This document shows, piece by piece, positions 26,979-34,742 of a stretch of 64,000 nt of DNA. Location: NCBI GenBank assembly GCA_028683385.1, contig JAQUIJ010000010.1, positions 170,567 through 234,566 of the forward strand, given 5' to 3'. Position numbers and translations under genes: made by a program. The notes below the pieces were generated by a model. It saw only the letters and a list, made by a program, of their open reading frames with translations. It ran no database searches and had not been told where the DNA came from. Source of the DNA: Prolixibacteraceae bacterium (GTDB lineage: Bacteria > Bacteroidota > Bacteroidia > Bacteroidales > Prolixibacteraceae). Position 1 is the first letter of the stretch, and every line of letters starts with the position of its first letter.

Positions 26979-28032
26979 AAACCCGATGTGGGAAGCGTAT
27001 CAGAAGGAAATAGCGAATGACAACTACTATTTTGCCCGGAGTTGCATCCGCCAGAATTTTTTCCCGGCAGCCGAAGACTTATACCTGAAAATTCTCAGGA
27101 ACGAGCTTGGCAAGGATATTTACGACGATGCCCGGCAAACGACCTGTACAGGGATTGCTTATCATTCGGGCATTATTCCGATGGAAACTACCATGACTGT
27201 TGTGGCTCGGCAGTTTGCGCTGATGAACGAAGCCGGATACGAGAATTTTGTGTGTTCGTGTGTTACATCGTTTGGAATTTATGCCGAAATGCTTGAAACC
27301 TGGAAGCATTTTCCGGAGAAGGAAAAAGAGACACGCGAAGCCTTAAAACGGGCAACCGGAATGACTTTTGAAATTCCTAAAAACATGGTTCATGCCAGCG
27401 ACCTTGTTTATAAATTCAGGAAAGAAATTGCTGCAAAAGCTAAATTTAGGTTGATCAACAAACAAACTGGCGAACCTTTAAAAATTGTTGACCACATTGG
27501 TTGCCATTATGCCAAGATTTTTCCGGAGAAAGGAATTGGTGGCGCTGAATTTCCTTATGTACTGGCTGGATTGATTGATGATTGGGGCGGCGCTCAGGTC
27601 GATTATCCTGAACGCCGCCATTGTTGCGGATTTGGGTTCAGGCAATACCTGCTAAAATCGAACCGTGGCTATTCGGTGAGCAATTCCAAGAAAAAATTTG
27701 ATTCGATGAAACCTTTTCGCCCTGATTTAATCATAGCCAATTGCCCCGGTTGTACTTTCTTCCTCGACCGATGGCAATATGTGATTTCAGAAATGGAAGG
27801 AAAAACTTACGGGGAAAATGGTTACGGAATTCCCGTTTTGACCTACGAAGAACTGGCTGGGTTATTACTTGGCTACAATCCCTGGGATATCGGGCTTCAG
27901 GTACATCAGGTTGCTGTTGAGCCTTTGCTCGATAAACTTGGAATTGAAAATAAACCGGAAGAAAAATATTCAGGCATAAATGGCTTGGACTTGGGAAAAC
28001 CTGGAATGCCAAATACTTTAAAATGTTACTGA
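26965..28032 (+). CDS. HdrB-like CCG-domain protein
   Basis: 355 residues from the ATG at 26965 (MKNGKNPMWEAYQKE). Cysteine-rich domains: the N-terminal half shows TTCTGIAYHSGIIP and VCSCVTSFGIY, the C-terminal half IGCHYAKIFP, RRHCCGFGFRQ and ANCPGCTFFLDRW. In HdrB such CCG domains hold two non-cubane 4Fe-4S clusters and reduce CoM-S-S-CoB. Bacteria lack CoB, so the substrate here is another disulfide or persulfide. Together with HdrC-like, CPRC protein and CoADR-Rhd it forms a dithiol/persulfide module. Confidence 0.9.
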   Translation: MKNGKNPMWEAYQKEIANDNYYFARSCIRQNFFPAAEDLYLKILRNELGKDIYDDARQTTCTGIAYHSGIIPMETTMTVVARQFALMNEAGYENFVCSCVTSFGIYAEMLETWKHFPEKEKETREALKRATGMTFEIPKNMVHASDLVYKFRKEIAAKAKFRLINKQTGEPLKIVDHIGCHYAKIFPEKGIGGAEFPYVLAGLIDDWGGAQVDYPERRHCCGFGFRQYLLKSNRGYSVSNSKKKFDSMKPFRPDLIIANCPGCTFFLDRWQYVISEMEGKTYGENGYGIPVLTYEELAGLLLGYNPWDIGLQVHQVAVEPLLDKLGIENKPEEKYSGINGLDLGKPGMPNTLKCY

Positions 28033-28033
28033 T

Positions 28034-28843
28034 ATGAAGATTATAACTTTGATCGAAAACCTTGTCTATAAACAAGGCTTAGTTGCAGAACACGGCTTGG
28101 CAATCTATATCGAAACCGACAAGATGAAAATACTTTTCGATACCGGGCAAAGTGGCTTATTCCTTCAAAATGCCCAAAAGTTGGGAATTGCTATTGAAGA
28201 TGTTGATATTCTGGTGATTTCACACGGGCATTACGACCATACCGGTGGTTTGTATCCTTTTCTTGAGAAAAACAGCAAGGCAAAAGTGTACGCCAAAAAG
28301 GATGTTTTCGTTCCAAAATACCACGGACCTAACCGCTTTATTGGAACAATGCGAAACGAAAAGTTACTCAAAGACCGACTTACTTATGTGGATGCAGTTA
28401 ACCAAATAGCTGAAGGTGTCTATATTTTGCCTGATATTATCATTCATAATTCATTGGATACCCATTTTAACGGGATGTATAAAAAAGTGGACAGCGGGTT
28501 TGTTCCTGATGAGTTTGACGATGAGCTCTTTCTGGTGTTGAAACAGGATGAACAGATAAACATAGTTACAGCCTGTTCGCACCGGGGAATTACCAACATT
28601 TGCGCCACAGCCACCGAACAGTTTAAACATCCGCTTGGATTAATTCTTGGTGGTTTCCATACGAAAAACTGTACTACAGAACAATACGAGATGATTATAG
28701 ACTATTTTCGTCAATTAAAACCAAAATCGATTGGCGTTTGTCATTGTACCGGGGTTGAAAAATATGCGGATTTGCATAATGATCTGGATTTCGGTGTTTT
28801 TTACAATTTTACAGGGAATGAAGTTAAATTAGGATTAAAATAA
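28034..28843 (+). CDS. Metallo-beta-lactamase-fold hydrolase
   Basis: 269 residues. The metal-binding motif ISHGHYDHTGGLYP is clear, with later ligands in NIVTACSHRGITNI and IGVCHCTGVEKY. It belongs to the group annotated as dihydropterin-aminobenzene-phosphate synthase-like, common beside NifX-like proteins in archaea and anaerobes. The reaction is unknown; persulfide dioxygenases are also of this fold but differ in motif. It lies 1 nt after the HdrB-like stop and 4 nt before the next gene. Confidence 0.88.
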   Translation: MKIITLIENLVYKQGLVAEHGLAIYIETDKMKILFDTGQSGLFLQNAQKLGIAIEDVDILVISHGHYDHTGGLYPFLEKNSKAKVYAKKDVFVPKYHGPNRFIGTMRNEKLLKDRLTYVDAVNQIAEGVYILPDIIIHNSLDTHFNGMYKKVDSGFVPDEFDDELFLVLKQDEQINIVTACSHRGITNICATATEQFKHPLGLILGGFHTKNCTTEQYEMIIDYFRQLKPKSIGVCHCTGVEKYADLHNDLDFGVFYNFTGNEVKLGLK

Positions 28844-28847
28844 AATC

Positions 28848-29222
28848 ATGAAAGTAGCAGTACCAACAAGAGGAAATAACGTTGATGACCATTTTGGTCA
28901 TTGCGATGCCTACACGGTTTTTAATATCGATGAAAACCAAAAGATTATCAGTTCAGAATTATTGCCGTCGCCACAGGGTTGCGGTTGCAAAAGCAACATT
29001 GCCTCAGTTTTGAAAGAAAAAGGTGTAAGTGTTATGCTTGCCGGAAACATGGGCGGGGGTGCATTAAATGTACTAAACCGACATGGGATTGATGTGTATC
29101 GCGGCTGCACGGGCAATGTGCATGAATTAGCCGAGTCCTTTCTGGAAGGCAAAATAGGCGATTCGGGTATCGGTTGTTCGCACCACGGACATGAGGGAGA
29201 AGAACATCAATGCAGCCATTAA
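28848..29222 (+). CDS. NifX/NifB-domain protein with Cys/His-rich tail, copy 4
   Basis: 124 residues. MKVAVPTRGNNVDDHFGHCD is the NifX-type start with the DHFGHC motif, and ANMGGGALNVLNRHGIDVYRG-like central segment follows (read from 29041 on). Extra cysteines appear in PQGCGCKSN, YRGCTGN and the tail IGCSHHGHEGEEHQCSH. The rich metal-ligand content fits a cluster or metal carrier. It closes the plus-strand operon begun at 17744. Confidence 0.88.
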   Translation: MKVAVPTRGNNVDDHFGHCDAYTVFNIDENQKIISSELLPSPQGCGCKSNIASVLKEKGVSVMLAGNMGGGALNVLNRHGIDVYRGCTGNVHELAESFLEGKIGDSGIGCSHHGHEGEEHQCSH

Positions 29223-29366
29223 AATTGAATTGAGGTTCAGTCGATCCCAAAAAATAGTTTCCTTTACATCCTGATCAAAAATCGGTTTAGTCTGTTGTTA
29301 TCTATGCTGTAAAAGAACAGGCGAGAAAACCTGATGGAACGTTTTCAAAATCTTAAGTAAAGAATA

Positions 29367-29966
29367 ATGAGCGAATTTGATGCCCGTGCCCGTGAATGGG
29401 ACAAAGATAAAATGCACATGGATCGCTCGGTAGCCATTGCTGCCGAACTCGAAAAGATGATCCCGCTTCATTCGGGGATGAAAGCCCTTGAATATGGCGC
29501 TGGTACCGGAATTTTAAGTTTCCTGCTGAAAGACCGGTTTTCAGGAATTATCCTGATGGACAATTCTCAGGAAATGATAAAAGTTTGTGTTGAAAAAACT
29601 GAATACTTCAAAACCAATCACATTCTGCCCATTTGGTTCGATCTGGAAAACAAAGATTATGACCATCATTTCGACATCATTTACAATCAGATGGTTCTCC
29701 ATCACGTGAATGATTACGAGGCCATTATCTATACATTTCATTCGATGCTAAATCCCGGAGGATATTTGGCCATTGCCGATTTGTATACGGAAGATGGCTC
29801 GTTTCATGGCCCAGATGTTAAAGTCCATCTAGGTTTTGATCCTGAAGAACTTACCGAAATATTCAGGAATGCAGGATTTAAGAATATCAAATACCAGACT
29901 TGCTTCGAAGTAAAACGCGATTCGGGAGTAAAATACCCGGTATTTTTACTGGTCGGCCAAAAATAA
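29367..29966 (+). CDS. Class I SAM-dependent methyltransferase
   Basis: 199 residues. SAM-binding motif I is ALEYGAGTGILSFLL, motif II IILMDNSQEMIKV, and a later LNPGGYLAIADLYTEDGSF. Small-molecule methyltransferase of the Methyltransf_11/25 type; substrate unknown. It is 144 nt past the end of the NifX-like operon, so it may have its own promoter; the zinc-ribbon ORF follows 9 nt later. Confidence 0.85.
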   Translation: MSEFDARAREWDKDKMHMDRSVAIAAELEKMIPLHSGMKALEYGAGTGILSFLLKDRFSGIILMDNSQEMIKVCVEKTEYFKTNHILPIWFDLENKDYDHHFDIIYNQMVLHHVNDYEAIIYTFHSMLNPGGYLAIADLYTEDGSFHGPDVKVHLGFDPEELTEIFRNAGFKNIKYQTCFEVKRDSGVKYPVFLLVGQK

Positions 29967-29975
29967 ACCTGAGCC

Positions 29976-30125
29976 ATGGAACCGACTCTTTTGAAATGCA
30001 AACAATGCAATTGGCAGGGAAGCGCCGACGAAGTTGATTGGGAAGTCGTTGAATCCTGCTCGGGAACTGATAAAACGGAGGTTTGTCCGGAGTGCGGGAG
30101 CATGGAAATTTATCCGGTCCGATAA
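29976..30125 (+). CDS. 49-residue zinc-ribbon miniprotein
   Basis: Reads MEPTLLKCKQCNWQGSADEV, then DWEVVESCSG, TDKTEVCPECGS and a short end. CxxC pairs at residues 8-11 and 37-40 form a rubredoxin- or ribbon-like knuckle. It follows the methyltransferase by 9 nt and ends 2 nt before the convergent IS1595-type gene. No function is recognised; a role as a partner or regulator of the methyltransferase is speculative. Confidence 0.6.
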   Translation: MEPTLLKCKQCNWQGSADEVDWEVVESCSGTDKTEVCPECGSMEIYPVR

Positions 30126-30127
30126 AT

Positions 30128-30562
30128 TTAGCTTGTTAAAATCTTCTCCATCGAGTTTCGTTCCTTTTCCGTGAGCGAATCCATTTCTTCCAAGGCATGT
30201 TGGATTTTGGTCTTGAAGTTCCAACAGGTCATCTGGCGCAGCGAAAGCCGACGCCCAAATTCGTACGACGAAACATCTTCTTTTCCTTTACAAACCTGGT
30301 AAGCAATGTAAAAAGCTTTGCTGATCGGGAATTTAACGCCATGAAAAACAGTTCCGTTTGTAGCGGTTTCTTTGGCTTTACATTTGGTACAGCGGCGAGA
30401 AAAGGGTTCCTGCCCCGGACATGAGTTGGTATTGCCACATTTTTTGCACACAAAACCACTGGCCCATTTTATCCCTGCCAGAAATTCGAGGCACTTTTCG
30501 TCGCTTGCAAACATCTCTTCAAGCTGTTCAGGACTAAGGCTATTGCTGAATAGTTGGCTCAT
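30128..30562 (-). CDS. Stand-alone IS1595-type transposase N-terminal domain (zinc ribbon plus HTH), possible domesticated regulator
   Basis: 144 residues. KCLEFLAGIKWASGFVCKKC, RRCTKCKAKETATNGTVFHG and FYIAYQVCKGKEDVSSYEFG match the N-terminal DNA-binding region of IS1595/ISXO2 transposases. The catalytic DDE domain is absent: the stop codon is followed 2 nt later by an unrelated convergent gene, and no terminal repeats are evident. It diverges from the DUF6132/SQR-like operon with an inverted repeat between them, so it may have become the operon's regulator. A truncated transposase is the alternative. Confidence 0.75.
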   Translation of the reverse strand: MSQLFSNSLSPEQLEEMFASDEKCLEFLAGIKWASGFVCKKCGNTNSCPGQEPFSRRCTKCKAKETATNGTVFHGVKFPISKAFYIAYQVCKGKEDVSSYEFGRRLSLRQMTCWNFKTKIQHALEEMDSLTEKERNSMEKILTS

Positions 30563-30595
30563 AAATTAATTCTTACTGATGCAAATATAACTGAA

Positions 30596-30659
30596 TTAGT
30601 GTCACTAAAAAGATTTAAGTGATACTAATGCGATTTAATATTTTCTTTTATTAGATTTG
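30596..30659 (+). promoter_or_regulatory. Divergent promoter with inverted-repeat operator before the DUF6132/SQR-like operon
   Basis: TTAGTGTCACT (30596-30606) and AGTGATACTAA (30618-30628) form an 11-bp inverted repeat with one mismatch. A perfect -7 box TAGATTTG follows at 30652-30659, 27 nt before the DUF6132 start. The operator lies about where the -33 box should be, fitting repression or activation. Confidence 0.65.
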
Positions 30660-30685
30660 TAGGGAAACAATTTAAAATAATAGAC

Positions 30686-30931
30686 ATGGAAAATAATTGC
30701 GAAGTTAAACCAAGCCCGGCAACATTCAAAGAGAATCTTAAAACATGGAGTTTTTGGAGACCGATTCTTTCAGTTACGATTGGTGCTATTGCCGGATTTT
30801 CATACTATCATTTTGTCGGTTGCGCTTCTGGAACATGCGCCATTACCAGTAGTCCCTACATGAGTACCATTTGGGGTGGGGCAATGGGTTACTTTTTGGT
30901 GAACAGTCCATGTGCCAGGGGCAGATGCTAA
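30686..30931 (+). CDS. DUF6132-family small membrane protein
   Basis: 81 residues. One or two membrane helices (ILSVTIGAIAGFSYYHFVG and MSTIWGGAMGYFLV) and the family motif CASGTCAITSSPYMST with two conserved cysteines. Found across Bacteroidota, often by rhodanese, SQR or YeeE-type sulfur genes; function unknown. It precedes the SQR-like gene by ~100 nt on the same strand. Confidence 0.85.
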   Translation: MENNCEVKPSPATFKENLKTWSFWRPILSVTIGAIAGFSYYHFVGCASGTCAITSSPYMSTIWGGAMGYFLVNSPCARGRC

Positions 30932-31029
30932 ATAGGAGGTGAAAAGGCAACTATTAAGTTCAAAATTCCTAACTTTAAAGTCGGCAAAGAATTCAATTTT
31001 CTTATTTCCAAATATTTAAACTTCATTTT

Positions 31030-32487
31030 ATGGCAAAAGTTGTCGTATTGGGAGCCGGAATTTCAGGTCATACAGCCGCTGCATTCCTGAAGAAAAAACT
31101 CGGTTCGAAGCACCAGGTTGTTGTTGTTAGTCCTTCGGAGTATTACCAATGGATACCTTCAAACATTTGGGTAGGTGTAGGAAAAATGACCATCGATCAG
31201 GTTCGGTTCAAGCTAAAACCTGTTTACGATCGCTGGAAAATTGATTACAAACAAGCCAAAGCTACCGCCATTTTTCCTGAAGGTGGAAATGGATTGGAAC
31301 GGCCATTTGTAAGTATTGAGTATACGGATAAGACCCGTCAGGGTGAAACCGAAAATGTTGAGTACGATTACCTCGTTAATGCGACTGGCCCCAAATTGAA
31401 TTTTGCTGCCACCGAAGGCCTCGGGCCAGGAAAGTTCACGCATTCGGTTTGTTCGTGCGATCATGCCGTGGCCACCTGGGATGCCTTGAAAACTTGCATG
31501 GACCGGATGGCGAAAGGCGAGAAACTCCGCTTCCTCATAGGTACTGGTCATCCGGGAGCGACTTGTCAGGGTGCCGCTTTTGAGTATGCGCTCAATGTGG
31601 CTCACCAGATTAAGGCACGCGGCCTTCAGGATAAAGCCGAGATTACCTGGATTTCGAATGAATACGAACTGGGCGATTTCGGCATGGGTGGAGCATTCAT
31701 TAAACGTGGCGGATATGTGACTCCAACCAAAGTTTTCAGCGAATCTATTTTTGCTGAATACGGCATTCGCTGGATCAAACGTGCGGGAGTAACCAAAATA
31801 GAAGAGGGCATTGCGCATTACGAAACGCTGGATGGTGAAATGAAAACCGCTGCTTTCGATTTTGCCATGCTCATTCCCGCTTTTGCCGGAGCCGGAATGA
31901 AGGCATATAACAAAGCTGGTGACGACATCACCACACAATTATTTGCACCCAGCGGTTTTATGAAAGTAGATGCTGACTATTCCGGAAAACCTTTCGAAGA
32001 CTGGTCGGTAGAGGATTGGCCATCGACTTATCAAAGCCCGGCATATCCCAATATTTTTGCTCCCGGAATTGCATTTGCCCCGCCGCACCAGATTTCGAAA
32101 CCGATGAAGAGTCCGAATGGAACGCTGATTACCCCGGCACCACCACGTACGGGAATGCCTTCAGGAGTAATCGGTAAAATTGTGGCCTTAAATATCGTTG
32201 AACAAATCAAAACTGGCCGGACAGATTTCAAGCACAAAGCTTCGATGGGGAAAATGGGAGCCGCTTGCGTGGTTTCGGCCGGATATGGCATGTTAAAAGG
32301 CAATGCCGCGACCATGACTGTATTTCCGATTGTACCCGACTGGGAAAAATATCCGCAATGGGGACGCGACCTCAATTATACTGTTGGCGAGGCCGGATTG
32401 GCCGGGCACTGGATAAAGATAGTTTTGCATTATATGTTTATTCACAAGGCCAAAGGCTATCCGTTCTGGTGGCTAATTCCGGAATAA
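31030..32487 (+). CDS. Sulfide:quinone oxidoreductase-like flavoprotein
   Basis: 485 residues. N-terminal FAD motif VVVLGAGISGHTAAAFL, second NAD/FAD region FLIGTGHPGATCQGAAFEYA, and MLIPAFAGAGMKAYNK. Cysteines are in SVCSCDHAV, KTCMDRM, ATCQGAA and ACVVSAGYGM; SQRs use two or three for sulfide oxidation. The C-terminus has amphipathic and hydrophobic stretches (IKIVLHYMFIHKAKGYPFWW) suited to membrane attachment. It would oxidise sulfide to polysulfide with transfer to quinone. It is related to the type seen in other Bacteroidota; exact donor unproven. Confidence 0.85.
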   Translation: MAKVVVLGAGISGHTAAAFLKKKLGSKHQVVVVSPSEYYQWIPSNIWVGVGKMTIDQVRFKLKPVYDRWKIDYKQAKATAIFPEGGNGLERPFVSIEYTDKTRQGETENVEYDYLVNATGPKLNFAATEGLGPGKFTHSVCSCDHAVATWDALKTCMDRMAKGEKLRFLIGTGHPGATCQGAAFEYALNVAHQIKARGLQDKAEITWISNEYELGDFGMGGAFIKRGGYVTPTKVFSESIFAEYGIRWIKRAGVTKIEEGIAHYETLDGEMKTAAFDFAMLIPAFAGAGMKAYNKAGDDITTQLFAPSGFMKVDADYSGKPFEDWSVEDWPSTYQSPAYPNIFAPGIAFAPPHQISKPMKSPNGTLITPAPPRTGMPSGVIGKIVALNIVEQIKTGRTDFKHKASMGKMGAACVVSAGYGMLKGNAATMTVFPIVPDWEKYPQWGRDLNYTVGEAGLAGHWIKIVLHYMFIHKAKGYPFWWLIPE

Positions 32488-32529
32488 ACAAGATAAATTG
32501 ATTTCATAAACACTCAAAATATTAATAAG

Positions 32530-32688
32530 ATGGCAAAAAATATTGTACGCGGTTATTACGACGAATCGTATCCGCCACTACCAACCAAATCAACCAAATT
32601 CTTACGCGGAAACATCATCTGGCAAGCCTTTCGTTTCGTAGTTCTTAATCTGAAGATTATGCGCATCATTGTTGGCGGGCATTCCTGA
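32530..32688 (+). CDS. Small conserved protein behind the SQR-like gene
   Basis: 52 residues: MAKNIVRGYYDESYPPLPTK, then STKFLRGNIIWQAFRFVVLN, and LKIMRIIVGGHS. It begins 42 nt after the SQR-like stop. The C-terminal ~34 residues form an amphipathic, possibly membrane-bound helix. A truncated second copy lies at 44926-45030. Function unknown; the position suggests a helper of the oxidoreductase. Confidence 0.65.
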   Translation: MAKNIVRGYYDESYPPLPTKSTKFLRGNIIWQAFRFVVLNLKIMRIIVGGHS

Positions 32689-32712
32689 AAAGTGGAGTAG
32701 CTCATTTCAACC

Positions 32713-32745
32713 AAAAACCGTTTTACGATGTGTAGAACGGTTTTT
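32713..32745 (+). terminator. Terminator of the SQR-like operon
   Basis: AAAAACCGTTTTAC pairs with GTAGAACGGTTTTT (14 bp with one G-U) around GATGT, with the T-run inside the second arm. It follows the 52-residue gene by 24 nt. A diverged but still paired version follows the truncated copy at 45053-45083. Confidence 0.88.
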
Positions 32746-32787
32746 GTTATTTAAAAAATCCAAAGTAACACTACATTTTTTAGTGTA

Positions 32788-33462
32788 TTATCCAAGCCTG
32801 TTTTTCTTCTTCAAAAAACGAATGGTTAAATAACTGACGAGCAATAATCCCCCAATAATTAAGAAGTAAATGAAGCTGATGTGTTTTTGATATAACAACA
32901 GAAGCAGCAATCCGCCAAGATAGAGATAAAAAGAGTTGTACTCCTTTCGGATTACCTTTTTTAAATTGAATTCCTGACCTTTGAATGCTTCTTTGATTCT
33001 TGTAAAATCAGGGATAATCGCATTGACATTCTTTTTATAGAGATTATATTCTTCACCGAATTTATTCTCCAGGAATGATCGTTCGGCCAATATAATCGCG
33101 GCATACAAAATCATGAAGATTGGAAATGTCAGGAAAACAAAAAGCGCTGAATTTGCGAAGACTCCTACTCCCAACAATATCAATATGTTGCCAAAGTACA
33201 TGGGGTTTCTGCAAATGCTGTATATGCCCGAAGTAACAAGTTTGTCGGCATAAATTTGCCTGTAAAGTCCACCCCGAACGATGTACTCCAACCCAATTGT
33301 AATACCACGTGACATTACTCCAAATAAAAAAATTGCCAGACCCAGCCCAATTTGAATACTCAAATCATCGATAAGAGCAACCGAAGGAATGAACATTGTT
33401 GCATAAAGAATAGCGAAAAACCAGTTGCGGTTGTGAAAAACCCAATTTCCAAATTTAACCAT
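32788..33462 (-). CDS. Isoprenylcysteine carboxyl methyltransferase (ICMT/PEMT)-like membrane protein
   Basis: 224 residues. About six hydrophobic segments; the SAM-binding signature of the family is seen as TSGIYSICRNPMYFGNILIL and later ERSFLENKFGEEYNLYKKNV. Bacterial members methylate lipids or small molecules in the membrane, substrates mostly unknown. It is last in a TetR, CmoA, ICMT set and follows cmoA by 8 nt. Confidence 0.85.
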   Translation of the reverse strand: MVKFGNWVFHNRNWFFAILYATMFIPSVALIDDLSIQIGLGLAIFLFGVMSRGITIGLEYIVRGGLYRQIYADKLVTSGIYSICRNPMYFGNILILLGVGVFANSALFVFLTFPIFMILYAAIILAERSFLENKFGEEYNLYKKNVNAIIPDFTRIKEAFKGQEFNLKKVIRKEYNSFYLYLGGLLLLLLYQKHISFIYFLIIGGLLLVSYLTIRFLKKKNRLG

Positions 33463-33470
33463 AACTCAGA

Positions 33471-34196
33471 TTATTTAATTGCGATAATACCGGCAAAATT
33501 GTACCATTTAAAAAAGACTTCGGTTTTGCTGAATCCAGCTTCATCCAACATTTGCAAATTTTCACTTAGTTTATAAGGGATTAAAACATTTTCAAGAGCT
33601 TCCCTTTTTTGAGAGATTTCCATTTCATCGTAGTTATTCCGGCGTTTTAAATCATAGTAATAATTAATAAACTGTCGGTTCAAATCAGCGTCTTCAGCCA
33701 AAATCTTTTCGACTAAAATCAAGCAGGCTCCATCATTCATTTGCTGATAAATAGACTCAAGCATTTTCTGCCGGTAAACTGGCCGTATAAACTGAAGCGT
33801 CAGGCATAAGATCACAACCGATGCATTTTTAATCTCGAAGGGTTTGTACAAATCGGCTGTAATCAGCTCATAAGGCCGGGTAAGCTCATTATTTTTGAAG
33901 TTGCTGTGCGAGTTTTCGATCATTTCTGATGAAGAATCAACTCCAACAAAACGAACAGACTGATCAAGCCGCTTATCCAGCGAAAGAAGAGTTGTGCCTG
34001 TAGAGCAACCAAGATCATAGATTGATGTATTTGGTTGCGCGTAATCAGGAATAATTTCGGCCATCATGCGCTGCATTTCAAGATAGTAAGGAACCGAACG
34101 TCCAACCATGTCATTAAATACATCAGCCACCTGTGCATCGAATTTAAAATCGGTTGATTTTTTCATTGGCGCTTTAAATACCTGATCTGTTTTCAT
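33471..34196 (-). CDS. cmoA: CmoA-like carboxy-SAM synthase
   Basis: 241 residues. FDAQVADVFNDMVGRSVPYY is the typical CmoA opening, then SIYDLGCSTGTTLLSL (SAM motif), VDSSSEMIENSH, and NYYYDLKRRNNYDEMEISQK near the C-terminus, which carries the residues that hold prephenate-derived carboxyl in E. coli CmoA. It makes carboxy-SAM for cmo5U tRNA modification together with CmoB. No cmoB is in the window, and the neighbours are a TetR gene and an ICMT-like gene, so its role here may differ. Confidence 0.85.
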   Translation of the reverse strand: MKTDQVFKAPMKKSTDFKFDAQVADVFNDMVGRSVPYYLEMQRMMAEIIPDYAQPNTSIYDLGCSTGTTLLSLDKRLDQSVRFVGVDSSSEMIENSHSNFKNNELTRPYELITADLYKPFEIKNASVVILCLTLQFIRPVYRQKMLESIYQQMNDGACLILVEKILAEDADLNRQFINYYYDLKRRNNYDEMEISQKREALENVLIPYKLSENLQMLDEAGFSKTEVFFKWYNFAGIIAIK

Positions 34197-34209
34197 ATAC
34201 TCTAAATTA

Positions 34210-34731
34210 TTAGTTGTTTATATTCAATTTCAATGCTCGTTCAACTGGATCACTTTTCCCCGGCAAATCCAGTTTTATAATTTTTGAAAATTGACTGGTA
34301 ATCAGTTGTTGTAGAATCTCAATATTTTCTGGATAACTAAAAATGGAGGTAATCAGGTTACTTATTTTATCGTTTGCCACAATCATTTCTATAAGGAATT
34401 GATTGTGGGTTCTAATCTCGTTTAATAAAAACCAGGCTATCCTTTCGGCTTTTATATTTTGGGTCGCATCTGGGGTATATGTTGTATTGGATTTATGTAC
34501 AGAATAGAATTCGTGGTGATTCAATACATCAAGAAGCTGAGAGAGGTTATTCAAAAGAACAATGGAATAGATATTCTCTTTTGATCGAAAATAGTAATGG
34601 ATTGCTGCCGTATTAACTGCTGCTCTGGTCGCAATTTGTTGGAGAGTAGTTCCATGATATCCGAACTGAAGGAAGATACTATTGGCAGCTTCCAATATTT
34701 TAGCTTCGGTGTTTAACTCAGTATTTGCCAT
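34210..34731 (-). CDS. TetR/AcrR-family transcriptional regulator
   Basis: 173 residues. HTH at ~10-55 (AKILEAANSIFLQFGYHGTT, ATRAAVNTAAIHYYFRSKEN). The ligand-binding part is short and variable. It is 13 nt upstream of cmoA and 11 nt downstream of the OMPLA-like gene on the same strand, so it may regulate either this group or the RND pump genes upstream. Confidence 0.9.
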   Translation of the reverse strand: MANTELNTEAKILEAANSIFLQFGYHGTTLQQIATRAAVNTAAIHYYFRSKENIYSIVLLNNLSQLLDVLNHHEFYSVHKSNTTYTPDATQNIKAERIAWFLLNEIRTHNQFLIEMIVANDKISNLITSIFSYPENIEILQQLITSQFSKIIKLDLPGKSDPVERALKLNINN

Positions 34732-34742
34732 ACTTTTTATAT

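Noticed and set aside
31213-31938. 241-codon frame antisense to the SQR-like gene
   Set aside because: Fully inside a well-supported gene on the other strand and without any family pattern.
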